From NCBI GenBank assembly GCA_946811185.2, contig OX328106.1:31990426-32054425 (forward strand): a stretch of 64,000 nucleotides of DNA, written 5' to 3'. This DNA comes from Hippopus hippopus (lineage: Eukaryota; Mollusca; Bivalvia; Cardiida; Cardiidae). The notes under the pieces were generated by a model, which did no database searches, was not told where the DNA came from, and saw nothing but the letters and a program-made list of their open reading frames with translations. Positions 33,626-43,994 of the stretch are shown piece after piece (the first letter of the stretch is position 1; every line of letters begins with the position of its first letter). The translations under genes were made by a program, and so were the position numbers.

Positions 33626-33944
33626 AATTCTTCTGAAATATTTGATTTCTTAACAGGGAGTACGGGTTGCGCCGTCTATTGAATTAGCCTCGCTTTGAGT
33701 ATCGCGGTAGAGTCCCAGTGCGCATTTTGTCAAAGATTCCGTCTTGGAAAATAATACTTTAATTCATAACACACATTAATTATATTACAGACTTCAAAAT
33801 TAAATCGTGTTTTAAACCGAAGGTTTTTGTTCTCGACGTTCGATTGATTATTTTTTTTTTTGTACAGCGCATGATTGTCTTGATTTCCGTCCAAGGATTT
33901 TATACTGAAATTTGTTATTTAGACTTTTTGTTTTGGTTTGTCTT

Positions 33945-34215
33945 AATTAACGGTGTTCGATTAAAAGAATAAATGGAAAACAATAGTGAGAAAGCCAATT
34001 GTAAAAAAGCCATTGGTAAAAATGTCATAGATAAAAAAGCCATAGATAGAAAAGCCATAGGTAAAAGCCATTGGTAAAAAGACCATAGGTAAAAGGCCAT
34101 GGATTAAAAAGGCAGTACGTTAACAAGGCCATAGGTAAATAGACTATAGTTAAAAACCCGTAAGAAAAAAAACATAGGTAAAATAGCCAAAGATGTAAAA
34201 GCCATCGGAAAAAAA
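33945..34215 (+). repeat. Short-period imperfect tandem repeat (about 17-18 bp)
   Basis: Repeated units of the form AAAAAGCCATAGGTAAA (variants GCCATTGG, GCCATAGA, GACCATAGG, GCCAAAG) occur about 15 times, with drift increasing at both edges. The matching minus-strand open frame (LPMAFLSMAFLSM type) is a product of the repeat. Confidence 0.8.
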
Positions 34216-34618
34216 ACCTAATGTCAGGAAATACATTTATTACATGTGTAATAACTTGATCTATATGCGATACCTACTTATTTCATACTTTTCGGTAGTT
34301 TATCGAGAAATAATGGTGGATTATGGTTTGTTATTATATACTTTGATATTGTCCCCATGTATTTGCACTGGATGAAAGTATGCAATATTTTTCCATATTG
34401 CATACTTTGATTTTACAAACTTTACAGCTTTTTTCACGTGCGTTGCTAAGTACGGAACTATTTTAAAACCCGCCATTTCTCTAAAAATCAAAATATGAAC
34501 GGCCGCCATTATCATAAATTTCATCGTTAGACATCATGTTTTACGAACTTTTCAATGCATAGTACTTAATATAAATATGAACAATAAGCAGAATATTTGT
34601 TTCCCGAATAACAGTCAT

Positions 34619-35338
34619 TACAAAGTTACGAAAAAATTGTCTGCCGAATATGTTTATCGACGAAGAAATTATTAAGCGATGAAAAAGGATCCTCGGTCGC
34701 CATCTTGTTTGTTTACATACCTTTAGCAACGGTGACGTCATCAAAAGCCAATGTTGAAAATTCCGCGAAACCATGGTAGGTCGACGAAACGGACTTCTTA
34801 TAGCTTTTGAAATTTTGAAATAAACAAAATAAATCAAGGAAATTGATGAAAACACTTCTAAATCACGGGAAATTGTGTAAACAATATCAAAGTATATAAT
34901 AAAAAGGTTATTGCACTTGCATGGGAATATATTGTGTTGAACGAGTTCTTTTGGTAGAGTTGCCCGATCTTGCGAGTCACTACAAAGTTATGAAAAAATT
35001 TGTCTATCGAAAATGTTTATTGACCATGAAATTATTAAGCTATGAAAAAGGATCCTCGGTCGCCATCTTGTTTGTTTACATATCTTTAGCAACGGTGACG
35101 TCATCAAAAGCCAAAATTAAAAATTCCGCGAAAGCACGGTATGGCGACGAAACAGATTTCTCGTCGCTTTTTGAATAAATAAGACTGTTTTTAAAAAAGA
35201 TAAAAATGATGAAAACGATGAAAACACTGTTAAATCACGGAAAATTATGTAAACAATATCAATGTATATAATAAAAAGGTTATTGCACTTGTATGGAAAT
35301 ATATTGTGTTGAACTCGTTCTTTTGGCCTAGTTGCCCT
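34619..35338. repeat. 362-bp direct tandem duplication
   Basis: Unit 1 (34619-34980) and unit 2 (34981-35338) share 'TATGAAAAAGGATCCTCGGTC'-type blocks ('GGATCCTCGGTCGCCATCTT', 'AGCAACGGTGACGTCATCAA', 'TTATTGCACTTG', 'TTGTGTTGAAC'). They differ by scattered substitutions and small indels, so the duplication is not recent. Confidence 0.8.
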
Positions 35339-35408
35339 CGCAAGCTCGGGCAACTCTACCAAAAGAACTCGTTCAACACAATACATTCCCATACAAGTGC
35401 AATAACCT
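35277..35408. repeat. Hairpin at end of the tandem pair
   Basis: AGGTTATTGCACTTGTATGG at left pairs with CCATACAAGTGCAATAACCT at right. The arms are about 62 nt around a short loop near 'CCCTCGCAAGCTCGGG'. Confidence 0.8.
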
Positions 35409-35844
35409 ATAATATTTCATGGTTACGACCAGTGAAAAATACCGATTTCATATTTTCTAACTCTTTAACTGAATGTGGAACAGTAGTTCCCGCGCACTAG
35501 TTACCAAGGTAAACAGTGCGTGCCATTCAACCAGAGGGAAATATGATTTAATTTTACGCGCATTTACCCTACATTTCTCACGCTTTACGTAATATTTTAA
35601 TGCGTTGTTATGTGAGGGGAGTACGCCACGGGGATTTACCGAAAACAACTGTACTGGATTTTGACGAAAGTCCCGACAAAAATGGGGTTAGAAGCATGAA
35701 ATAAAGAGACTATTTTTTTTTGTAAAAGATAGTAATTTATTTCATCTCTTGAACATCATTGGCAATATTTTCACTCGTGGCGTAATATTACAGATGATGT
35801 TCACTCGATAAAATAAATTTCGATCTTTCACCGAAAAAAAAAAC

Positions 35845-36605
35845 AAACCCGAATATCCTAAATATATTTATGAATGAGACGGACCGACTGTTTGAGTACA
35901 CATTTCGCAGCGAAATAGTTCCAAAGAAGTTGATATATAAATATTCAATTTGGAATCTAAAATTAAAACAGAACAGAACATTATAAGTTGTACGGTCAGG
36001 TGGCAGGGGACTTGGAAACTTGTTCACGGCTGTGGTGAATCATGTCGCCCCGAGCCGAAGGCAAAGTTTTATCATTCCAACGTGTATTAAGCGAAATTTC
36101 TCAGTTTTATGGTCTTAAAAATTGAGTACGCTGGCGAAATAGAATTTCCCTTCTGAGTGCCCCAATTCAATGAAAACTGACGTCACTGGGAACTGACGTC
36201 ACTGAAACCTTGGTAAAACGTGCACTTTGGTGCATAATCTTGATGATTTCACTGCAATATACATTCGTCGTATTTTTATTTGAACATGGATTTAAACAAC
36301 TTGAAGGTAAGTAACTATGCATTTTAATGATTTGTTGGCAAAAGTAAACAACCATTAGTTGCCTCAAACGACCATTAGGTTACCCTTTTAACGTTATGCA
36401 CAATATATGAGTTTCGACACTTCACAATTTGCTTACCTATCGACCGATCGACGCCGCCAGTTTGGATGTTGTGTTGAAAGTTTCATATATACGGGGCTCC
36501 CGAAATGGTTACTGCTTTTACGTGGGTTTTGCCAGTGTACATGATATATATGTTCGGAGCGTATTATCCAATCAGATCACGATAAATTTCTTTGCAGTAT
36601 AATAA
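35845..36605. other. No gene recognised
   Basis: It contains 'AACTGACGTCACTGGGAACTG', a short duplicated TGACGTCACTG. Otherwise nothing supported. Confidence 0.4.
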
Positions 36606-36609
36606 ATGT

Positions 36610-36912
36610 TTATTTATGACTTGTACACAAGATGCATCGTCAATTATTATGTTCTATGACTTGGTCACAAGATGTAACGTCAATTATTATGTTCTATTCT
36701 AATATTAAAACAAAACTTGGCTTTACCAAGATCATCATTTTCGACAATTGAAATGTTTGGCAAATTTGTGTCTGACACGTTTTGGAAATAACGGGAAACA
36801 ATACGATTATTGATCAATTAAGTCAGATAGGATCTCATTAAAGTCAGATATGTGTTAGATAAGTAAACTCGTAATGGCTAAATATGTTGCATTGTAAAAA
36901 AGGGGGGTTTTG
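36610..36912. repeat. 44-bp tandem pair and PAL-H right-end fragment
   Basis: 'GACTTGTACACAAGATGCATC' and 'GACTTGGTCACAAGATGTAAC' begin two copies, each ending 'GTCAATTATTATGTTCTA'. Then 36718-36912 matches the right part of PAL-H ('TTTACCAAGATCATCA', 'GTAATGGCTAAATA'). Confidence 0.5.
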
Positions 36913-36997
36913 TGAAAACAAAGAGTTAAACATGTCTTGAGAAAATATCATTTAGCTAATAACATTTTTATCTCTATAGCCAACTTAAGCCAGATGT

Positions 36998-37268
36998 ATT
37001 GAGCGAACTCTGGCAAAAGGAGGTTTAATGAATCTCCAAGACCCATCATACATCCTCATGATGCATTTTACCAAGCAGGTCATAATATGACAATGTTACC
37101 ATAAAATCCATTTTGTCTAACAACCGATGGAATCATTAGGTAGGCTGATCCTTTGACCAGTAGTAAAAAGTTGCAACCAAGGACAACCTGGGCAGACTGC
37201 GCAGGCTGACCTGAGTCGATACTCTTTTGCAAATGAACTAAACCCCTTTTTCACCGAGCGTGGCTCAT
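36998..37268 (-). mobile_element. PAL-B MITE (reverse)
   Basis: 'GAGCGAACTCTGGCAAAAGG' at left, 'CACCGAGCGTGGCTCATTG' at right, hairpin half-eroded ('ACAACCTGGGCAG...GCGCAGGCTGACC'). A G-run follows at 37321-37334. Confidence 0.8.
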
Positions 37269-37494
37269 TGATCGTGTAAACCCTGACCCTACGCTGTCTA
37301 TACACGAGCTATCACGTTTATGGGGGGGGGGGGGATTTTCTTTCTGCTACAACTTTCTCTTTTGTCTCTGCATTCAATAATTAAATATAGCAGCCCTTTG
37401 TGTAAGTCACTTTCTGTCTGCAGGTAATTAGATTGGCTGATAATTTTTTTTGTGTAGGGCACTCGAGGGACCCCGACCCCCGGCTTGTCTGATC

Positions 37495-37690
37495 TTTAAC
37501 CCTTGGGCTGCTAAGCGCGACGCAATGCATTTTTTGGATAGTGTAGATCAAGATCAGACTGTACAGAACGTGCAGTCTGACCTCAGAAGGACACTGTCCG
37601 AGACGGTGAGAATTTACCCGGCAAAAAGAACTTAGAAATCGCAAAGCTTGAAGTTTCACCCTTGTTTTCAATGACGTAACCTAGCCAAAA
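37495..37690. mobile_element. PAL-C MITE
   Basis: It starts TTTAACCCTTGGGCTGCTAAG, with hairpin TCAGACTGTACAG...CGTGCAGTCTGACC and 'ACTGTCCGAGACGGTGAGA'. Confidence 0.75.
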
Positions 37691-37699
37691 AGATTAAAG

Positions 37700-37945
37700 A
37701 TTTAAACTCTTTTTTCAGACGACCAGATTTTAGACCCGTCCGTATTGATAGCATTTGGAGATTAAGGTTCTGTGTATTTCAAATAGATATACAGATTTTA
37801 AAACGAAATCGAAAATGTTGGGAAAAGGGGAAAGCGATTGCTACCAACATTTATACTTTTTACCAAGATGTTTTCAAACGCTTTCTTCCTCAGAATTATA
37901 TAAAAGAAAACCGCCAAGAGATCGTTTGGTAACGGGTAGACGTTT
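37700..37945 (+). mobile_element. PAL-D copy, diverged
   Basis: 'GACGACCAGATTTTAGACCC', 'AAAATGTTGGGAAAAGGGGA' and 'AGAGATCGTTTGGTAACGGG' mark start, centre and end. Confidence 0.6.
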
Positions 37946-37980
37946 TATCACATAGAATGCATTATAATGAATCTTACTCG

Positions 37981-38160
37981 GTGAGTTGCTGGTTTAATGC
38001 ATCTGTAAAAAGTATCGACCCATGTCAGCCTGCATAGTTCGCACAGGCTGACCAGGGTCGAAACGTTTCGCTATTTGTAAATTTGCAGCATGTTAAAAGA
38101 CCATTTTACCTCATATTCAGCTAGGTTTTAGACAAAAAAGAACCGTAAGTATCACCTTGT
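37981..38160 (+). mobile_element. PAL-B copy, right end missing
   Basis: 'TTTAATGCATCTGTAAAAAG', an eroded hairpin GTCAGCCTGCATAG...GCACAGGCTGACC and 'TAAATTTGCAGCATG' are present. Confidence 0.7.
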
Positions 38161-38184
38161 TAAAATAGATTACTAAAATTCATT

Positions 38185-38406
38185 AACCCATAGGCTGCTA
38201 AGCGCGACTCACTGACCTTTTTGCGGACAGCGTAGATCAAGATTAGACTGCACAGAACGTGCAGTCTGATCTTGGATCTACATTGTCCGATAAGGAGATT
38301 TTTTTTTTCTCCAAAAAATACCTTTCAAGCAGCAAAATTTTGATTTTTACTATCGGCTTGAAAGTTTCATTTTTTTTTTTTAATATTTAGCAGGATAAGG
38401 GTTAAA
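38185..38406. mobile_element. PAL-C MITE, full length with TTAA ends
   Basis: It runs from TTAACCCATAGGCTGCTAAG to AGCAGGATAAGGGTTAA. Hairpin TAGACTGCACAG...CGTGCAGTCTGATC, 'CCGATAAGGAGAT' and 'ACTATCGGCTTGAAAGTTTC' are all in order. It is the best reference copy. Confidence 0.88.
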
Positions 38407-38581
38407 ACGGTGCCTTTTCCCCGAGTGCCGCCCATCATGTAATAGTCGGTTTTTGGTGGAAGAGGAGACCCGACATATCGCAATGAACAAAGCTGTTACA
38501 TAGACTGGAATACAAGCATCTTGAACGAAAACGAACGTGTTAACAAGGCAATGTCTATATAAAATCTATAAAGTCAGATCT

Positions 38582-39124
38582 ATATGAGCCATACTATGTG
38601 AAAAGGGGGCTTAATGCATCTGCAAAAAGTATAGATCCAGGTCAGCCTGCGCAGTCTGCGCAGGCTGACCTGGGTCGAAACTTTTTGCTGTCAGTCAATA
38701 TTCCGCATGTCAAAGGACTGGTGTACCAGGGTACCTCATGATACAATTGGTTGTGAGACGAAATGGATTTTATGGATTCATATGTATGTGGTGACTTAAA
38801 TGGTAGTTATAAATGGCCTGCAATACGCGAAAAGCGGCATTCGGACATTTGCGTAAAGTGTCGTCTCGGATCAGCCTGCGCAGTCCGCGTAGGCTAATCC
38901 GAAACGGCTTTTTCCGTTTTTATGTAATTCTTTGTTTTGCGCAAGTCTACTGAAGAACAAAATCCTATGTAGACGTAAAGTGCCGTCTCGGATTAGCCTG
39001 CGCGGACTGCGCAGGCTGATCCGAGACGACACTTTACGCAAATGTCCGAATGTCCCTTTTCGCGTGTTGCAAGCCATTTATTATAATGCATCACAGAGGT
39101 ACATTAAGCCCCATAGCTCATATC
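38582..39124 (+). mobile_element. PAL-B MITE split by a PAL-A insertion
   Basis: The left part 38582-38813 runs from TATGAGCCATACTATGTG through hairpin GGTCAGCCTGCGCAG...GCGCAGGCTGACC to 'GTGACTTAAATGGTAG'. The right part resumes at 39078 with 'TATAATGCATCACAGAGG' and ends 'CCATAGCTCATAT'. Together they make one ordinary PAL-B. Confidence 0.88.
38814..39077. mobile_element. PAL-A MITE nested in PAL-B
   Basis: The ends are TGGCCTGCAATACGCGAAAA and TTTTCGCGTGTTGCAAGCCA. It has two hairpins with TCAGCCTGCGCAG cores. Flanking TTAT is found on both sides, which may be a target duplication. Confidence 0.88.
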
Positions 39125-39214
39125 TATTGTGTCGGAAGGTTCGACTTTGAGGTGTTAGAAGTTTACTTTCACACTTTCTGCGTCAAGTACAATGAACTCG
39201 ACCTCTGAAAATCC

Positions 39215-39335
39215 AATCCGCAGAAAAGGCTTGACTAAACAAGCGGACGGTAAGATCCAAGCTCGGAATGTGCAGTCTGATCTTAGTCTATGCCGCCGGC
39301 AGAGGCCCCTGTTTTCGCCTTTGGCGCTGATAGGA
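39215..39335. mobile_element. PAL-C2 fragment
   Basis: 'CTTGACTAAACAAGCGGACGG' leads, one hairpin arm (GTGCAGTCTGATCTTAG) survives, then 'GCCGCCGGCAGAGGCCCCTG' and 'TTGGCGCTGATAGG'. Confidence 0.55.
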
Positions 39336-39485
39336 TATAATGTGAACATTCCCATGAAATTTGAACCGATATGGCTGAAAAACAAAAAAAAAAAAGCTAT
39401 CAGTTTTTTTAATGGCTATTCTGATTTTGTTTGAACTGGAGTTTGTTAATTTAGAGTGAGGATACGGTAAACAATTTCGAAAGTA

Positions 39486-39502
39486 ATGATGATGATGATG
39501 AT
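39486..39502 (+). repeat. (GAT)n microsatellite
   Basis: A short run of ATG/GAT triplets. Confidence 0.6.
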
Positions 39503-39628
39503 TTCACAGACAAAATCTGGATCAGCAAAAAATGAGGCGTATGACTGCAGAAGCTTGACCGAATACGACACTATTTGCTTATCGTCTGTATGATAGGGAA
39601 AGTCGTAACGACTGTATTACACTGGAAA

Positions 39629-39900
39629 TAAATGAGCCATGCTCTGGCAAAAGGGGGCTTAATGCATCTCCGTAATGAATGATATTAATCAAGACATCAC
39701 ATAATTTTGGATCCATAATCACCACTTTTTTAAATAACCGACTTAATCTTGAGGTACACTGGTCATTAGACATATAGAAAATTGACCAATAACGAAAAGT
39801 TTCGGCCCAGGTCAGCCTGCGCGGACTGCGCAGGCTGACCTGGGTCGATACTTTTCGCAGATGCATCAAGCCACCTTTTCACAGAACATGGCTCAAATAT
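39629..39900 (-). mobile_element. PAL-B MITE, full length (reverse)
   Basis: It runs from AAATGAGCCATGCTCTGGC to CACAGAACATGGCTCAAAT. Hairpin GGTCAGCCTGCGCGG...GCGCAGGCTGACC at the right, about 70 bp from the end. Confidence 0.88.
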
Positions 39901-40840
39901 AGTTATGTGATATAAGATATCATAGCAAAGTGCCGTCTGGTAGTATAGAAGGAATCGAATTTGACATCGCATCAAATTGAAATTATAATCGAATTCGTTC
40001 AAAAGCCTTTGGTTTTGACTGACTAAGCTAAGGCAGCTGCACATCACAACAAGACACAAGCTCAAACAAAACAAATTTGCCCCATCAAACAAAACAAATT
40101 GTTAATTTCCCATCTCTTTAAGTGTCTTCCGCAAGGGGGCGGAGTTAACAGTAAAGCTGCTGGGATACAATGAGTTAGATCTAAACGATCTCTGAACGCT
40201 CATTAAAACTGATAGAAGTCAAGTCGTTGCGTGAAGAGGCCAAATTAAACCCGTTTTTCAATATTCGAAGAACACTGTAGTTTGGTGAATGGCCACAGCG
40301 GGTTAAAGAGAACTTGTTCATTTTAATTTGGAGAACAACGATTCCCAAATCCCGTGGGAGAATTTGATCCTTTACCTCCAGTTCGACTCGAATGATGTGA
40401 CCGCTCGTTATGATTGCGTTTACATTTTATAAAGTTAGAGCATGTGTGACGTGAGACTGATTTCTTTCATAGACGACTTTTAATGATTGTAAGATTGAAC
40501 AGTGCTTTGAGCCACTTTCAACATTTTTTTCAGTTGTATAACGACAACAGTTTAAATTATGACTGTTGGTTATTTTTTCAAAATAGTGTTTAACTCAATT
40601 AACAGAAGAATTGATCTACATAGGTTTTTAGATGTTCATTTGAAATATCTTTTTTTATGCCGTGTTAAAGCGGCTCAAAACTGAATTTCGGAGAAAAAAA
40701 GAAGAAAAAATAATGATACAAGAAAGTTGATACTCTTTAAGGAAAAATAATCAAGACGTTACTGTGAACTCTTCGTAGGGAAAGACACTAAGTTACAATA
40801 AAAAGTGAAATAAAATAAAAAATGAAAAATATAAATATTT
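39901..40840. other. No gene or repeat recognised
   Basis: Ordinary AT-rich sequence with A- and T-runs. Nothing supported on either strand. Confidence 0.5.
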
Positions 40841-40844
40841 GCCA

Positions 40845-40912
40845 TTGCTTGGATTTGAACCAGTAATCTACAAAACCAGAATTCAGCAACTCTAACGATT
40901 GGGATTTTGCTT
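40845..40912 (-). repeat. tRNA-like sequence (SINE head or relic)
   Basis: On the minus strand 'CCCAATCGTTAGAGTTGCTG' (D-arm/A-box-like), 'TCTGGTTTTGTAGA' and 'TACTGGTTCAAATCCAAGC' (T-arm/B-box) occur at tRNA spacing. The 5' acceptor strand does not pair, so it is not called a functional tRNA. Confidence 0.35.
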
Positions 40913-41194
40913 AATTTAACATCGGCTACCCTATGACAATACTAGATAAAAAATGCTATAGGAAAGAGGACCATAAAAAATGGAAAATTCCTCCTGTTCT
41001 TTTTTTACGTGTTTTTTTTTTTCCTGCAAATCTTTCCGTTTTAAAGTCATCTTTGCATGAAAATAAAGCTTGTAAGTTTTTGTTAAAACTTATTTATCAA
41101 AAACCTGAGAAACGACATCGACTTTCATGCCACTTTGAAAGATTTACGCAAAGGAAGTTTGATGATTTGCTGTATCTACCAATTATTCTAAATA

Positions 41195-41345
41195 ACATTT
41201 TCTTAGTCTAGTTTTTAAGAGTTCAGGCAAATTTCAAGAAACGCAATTCCTGATTGGCTAAAACAAATAGTCTAACCAATTAGAAATTGTGTTACTTTCA
41301 AAATCTAAATCAATAATTACACCAAGAATGCAATTTAGTCTGACT
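41195..41345. mobile_element. PAL-E fold-back, diverged
   Basis: 'CAATTCCTGATTGGCTAAAA' pairs with 'CTAACCAATTAGAAATTG'. Outer ends are eroded. Confidence 0.55.
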
Positions 41346-41529
41346 TTTTCTTTGTCTGATAAAGATTAAATGGTTGAGTTGTAAAAATCAAGTAGAAAAA
41401 GATCATACGAAGCATGCTTTATTACAGCTACGTTTTTCTAAACAAATCAAAATCCAATTCTATTTCAAGACTAGCCATCTGCTTGGCTGAGACACAATAC
41501 GCTCAGACGCTTTTGTTTGTCTGATGTTC

Positions 41530-41965
41530 AAAGCCCTGCGTGGCACAGTTCTGAAGGTTAAGAAATCGCGGTCCGGAAAGTTCGGGTTCGATCCTTTAAC
41601 TCAGGGTGCTTTTTTGTAGAAGTAGTTGAGGACAAGATACTACAAAGTTCTTGCCTAGTACCGGTGAAATACTGAACACACATAAGTAATGGATAGGCCC
41701 ACGCCTTGACATGACTAAAACAATGTTAGAAGAGGCGACAATTTACTACTACTACTACTAAAGTAACAATATCGTTTGAAGTTTCACGTCATTTTCTTGA
41801 GTATACTACGGCGGGCTGTGCACATATTTATGCCTTTCTAGAGTTTCTTTACCGCCGGCTGCTACCCATCATGAACAAAGGCGAATCATTCGCACATTAT
41901 GTCCGAGCTGGTAGTTGAACTCTCATCCGCTTGACTACTAACCAAGGGCATTTTCCGTACTAGCT
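41530..41965. repeat. SINE-like repeats, two adjacent
   Basis: 41535-41720 (plus) has 'GTTCGGGTTCGATCC' (B-box) and 'GAGGACAAGATACTACAAAG'. 41800-41960 (minus) has SINE-F body marks and a head with 'GTAGTTGAACTCTCATCCG'. A short (CTA)n lies at 41745-41760. Confidence 0.45.
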
Positions 41966-41984
41966 CCATAATGAAATGTGATGC

Positions 41985-42225
41985 GTTCACCACTAAACTG
42001 TTTACCAAACGGCAAAATTTTAGACTTGTCTAAATTGAAAGAATTTGCAGGTGACAAAATAAATGTGGCTCAAATGATCGAATTTGACTCTGCAAGTGTA
42101 GAAAATAATGTGGAAAAAGGAGAAAATGCTGGTTACCAGCATTTTCTCCTTTTTCCACGATGTTTTCCAAAGTCTTATTCCTTAGGGTCGTTAAAATTCG
42201 GGATTGTGTGGTATTGGGTTAAAGA
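41985..42225 (+). mobile_element. PAL-D MITE, well preserved
   Basis: 'CTGTTTACCAAACGGCAAAA' begins it, the palindrome GGAGAAAATGCTGG-TTA-CCAGCATTTTCTCC is perfect, and the end is 'GTGTGGTATTGGGTTAA' with a terminal TTAA. Confidence 0.82.
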
Positions 42226-42499
42226 GATAACCCTCCTATGTTTTGTGTGATAAATCTTCATCTCTAGAATCGTTTTAATATTAAGGTATTTAATTCCATC
42301 CTATAAAATCACAGATTACAAAAAAAAATAGAGGCTTTCGAAGAGAAGAATTTAGCCTTATTTAATTCCCCTATAAATTCTTCACGGTAATGAAGATGAA
42401 TTTTCTACGGATTTTTTAAATTTTTCACTTTGAAGCATGGTAAGATTTGTCTTCATCCGACGCTATTTTGGACAGAATAACTCAGGAAATATGGTACAG

Positions 42500-42770
42500 G
42501 GAAGATCAAATATCAGAATGCACGTTCTCTGCAGTCTGATCTTGTTCTGCATTGTCAACAAGAGTCGTTACCTTTAGCATGCCATGGGATAAGTTCACAT
42601 CCTGGAATACAGGGGCAATCTGCGTGGCTCAATAGTACAGGTTGTGAATATAACTCACATGTGCTTTGTTAGACCTGACCATGCACAGCTAGATTTTCTT
42701 GGGAGTGTCATTGGGCAAGGCACAGCAAAGCTCAAGACTGGCAAAATCTAGGGAGCACTAACATAAATAG
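42500..42770. repeat. PAL-C hairpin plus tRNA-like SINE fragment
   Basis: 42505-42560 is a C hairpin (TCAGAATGCACG...TGCAGTCTGATCTTG). 42625-42770 has 'GCGTGGCTCAATAGTACAGG' (A-box-like) and 'TTGGGCAAGGCACAGCAAAG'. Confidence 0.4.
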
Positions 42771-42838
42771 ACTGTCTTCATGACATGATATAGAAAAAAA
42801 GAATCGAAGCAGCATGAAAATCTCTTTGAACAAACATA

Positions 42839-43094
42839 GGAGCCATGGGTATAATGCATCTTTGTAATGCACTTTACCAATTAAGTCATCATGTAATTAT
42901 GGATCCATAAAATCTATTTTATCTAACAACCGACGGAATTATGAGGTAGAATGGACCATGGACATACAGACAGAGAATTTACCAAAAGCAAAAAGTTTCG
43001 ATTCAAGTCAGCCTACGCAGACAGCCCAGGCTGACTTGGGTCGATACTTTTTGCAGATGTATTTAATCCCTTTTCACAGAGCATGGCTCATATA
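42839..43094 (-). mobile_element. PAL-B MITE (reverse)
   Basis: It has GGAGCCATGGGTATAATGC at left and TTTCACAGAGCATGGCTCATA at right, with a hairpin AAGTCAGCCTACGCAG...CCCAGGCTGACTT near the right end. Confidence 0.82.
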
Positions 43095-43174
43095 CGTATC
43101 AGCGAACTGTTGCCGCGATTTGACCTCAGCAGCCTTGAAAAAAACAAAAGAAATCTTTTTGTTTGTTTGCTGGT

Positions 43175-43330
43175 TCACACCGTTTGCAACATCGTTTCAG
43201 TTATATCACGGCGGCCGATGCACCTACCCATGCTTTCCTGAAATTTTCTTTTACAGAATTCTTTCTACGTTAGTGGCCTTTTTCCCACATAAACATCATG
43301 GAAACAATGTTAAGCTTTGACAAAGGATAA
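43175..43330 (-). repeat. SINE-F body fragment
   Basis: 'CATCGTTTCAGTTATATCAC', 'GGCGGCCGATGCACC' and 'CTTTTTCCCACATAAACATC' match the antisense SINE-F body. Confidence 0.5.
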
Positions 43331-43388
43331 TCATTAATCCTCGGAAAGAATTTGGCAAATCGATCGAGCGACAACTGTCCTTCAAACC

Positions 43389-43656
43389 ATATGAGCATTG
43401 CTCTGTGAAAAGGGGGCTTAATACATCTGCAAAAAGTTTCGACTAAGGTCAGTCTGCGCAGTCCGCGCAGGCTGACCTGGGCCGAAACTTTTCGCTAAAG
43501 GTAAATTTTCTATATGTCCAAGAACCAGTCTACCTCATGATTAAGTCGGTTGTTAAAAAAAGTGGCGATTATGGATCCATTATTATGTGATGACTTGCTT
43601 GGTATAATGCATCAAGGAAATGCATTAAGGCCCCTTTTACCAGAGCATGGCTGATA
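43389..43656 (+). mobile_element. PAL-B MITE, full length
   Basis: It runs from ATATGAGCATTGCTCTGTG to CCAGAGCATGGCTGATAT. Hairpin GGTCAGTCTGCGCAG...GCGCAGGCTGACC at left; 'CAGTCGGTTGTT'-type and 'ATGGATCCAT' landmarks inside. Confidence 0.88.
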
Positions 43657-43994
43657 TGTATACGTTATTGACAGAGCTAACGGACTCACCAACAAATTAA
43701 AAACCGAGAAAACAAAGATCGAAAAAAACGATTCTACTCAGTGGCGTGTTAAACGCTGGCGCAGGAACTGTTTCCCAAAAGGGCAATGAACATAGAGAAC
43801 CGATTATTGCTAATAGAAAGATGCCGGTTAAAGATGCACTAAACTACGGGTCCGAACGCCACAAAAGGTGACTTTGGTTATGTCTGAGGCTCATTTGTAC
43901 GATCTGCGGAAGGTAATGCAGATACAGAATAATTCCGTTTATTCAATCGTGCAATGATTTTAATATATCTGATAACTTTAGGCCAAATACTCCC

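Larger units (their letters stand above)
34255..35838 (-). mobile_element. PAL-K composite element (right copy)
   Basis: Read on the minus strand: a fold-back (35838-35722, GGTGAAAGATCGAAATTTAT... with 'CACGAGTGAAAATATTGCC'), a block 35660-35400 with 'CTCACGCTTTACGT' and 'GCGCGGGAACTACTG' equivalents, then a 35.4-34.5 kb insert with tandem units, then 'TTTCTCGATAAACTACCG' at 34320-34290. The same order without the insert occurs inverted at 29368-29870. No transposase seen. Confidence 0.55.

Noticed and set aside
33915..34100. Repeat protein with LPMAFLSMAF-type units
   Set aside because: The frame is a by-product of the 17-18-bp tandem DNA repeat.
40845..40912. Functional tRNA gene
   Set aside because: D- and T-arm motifs are present but the acceptor stem does not pair.
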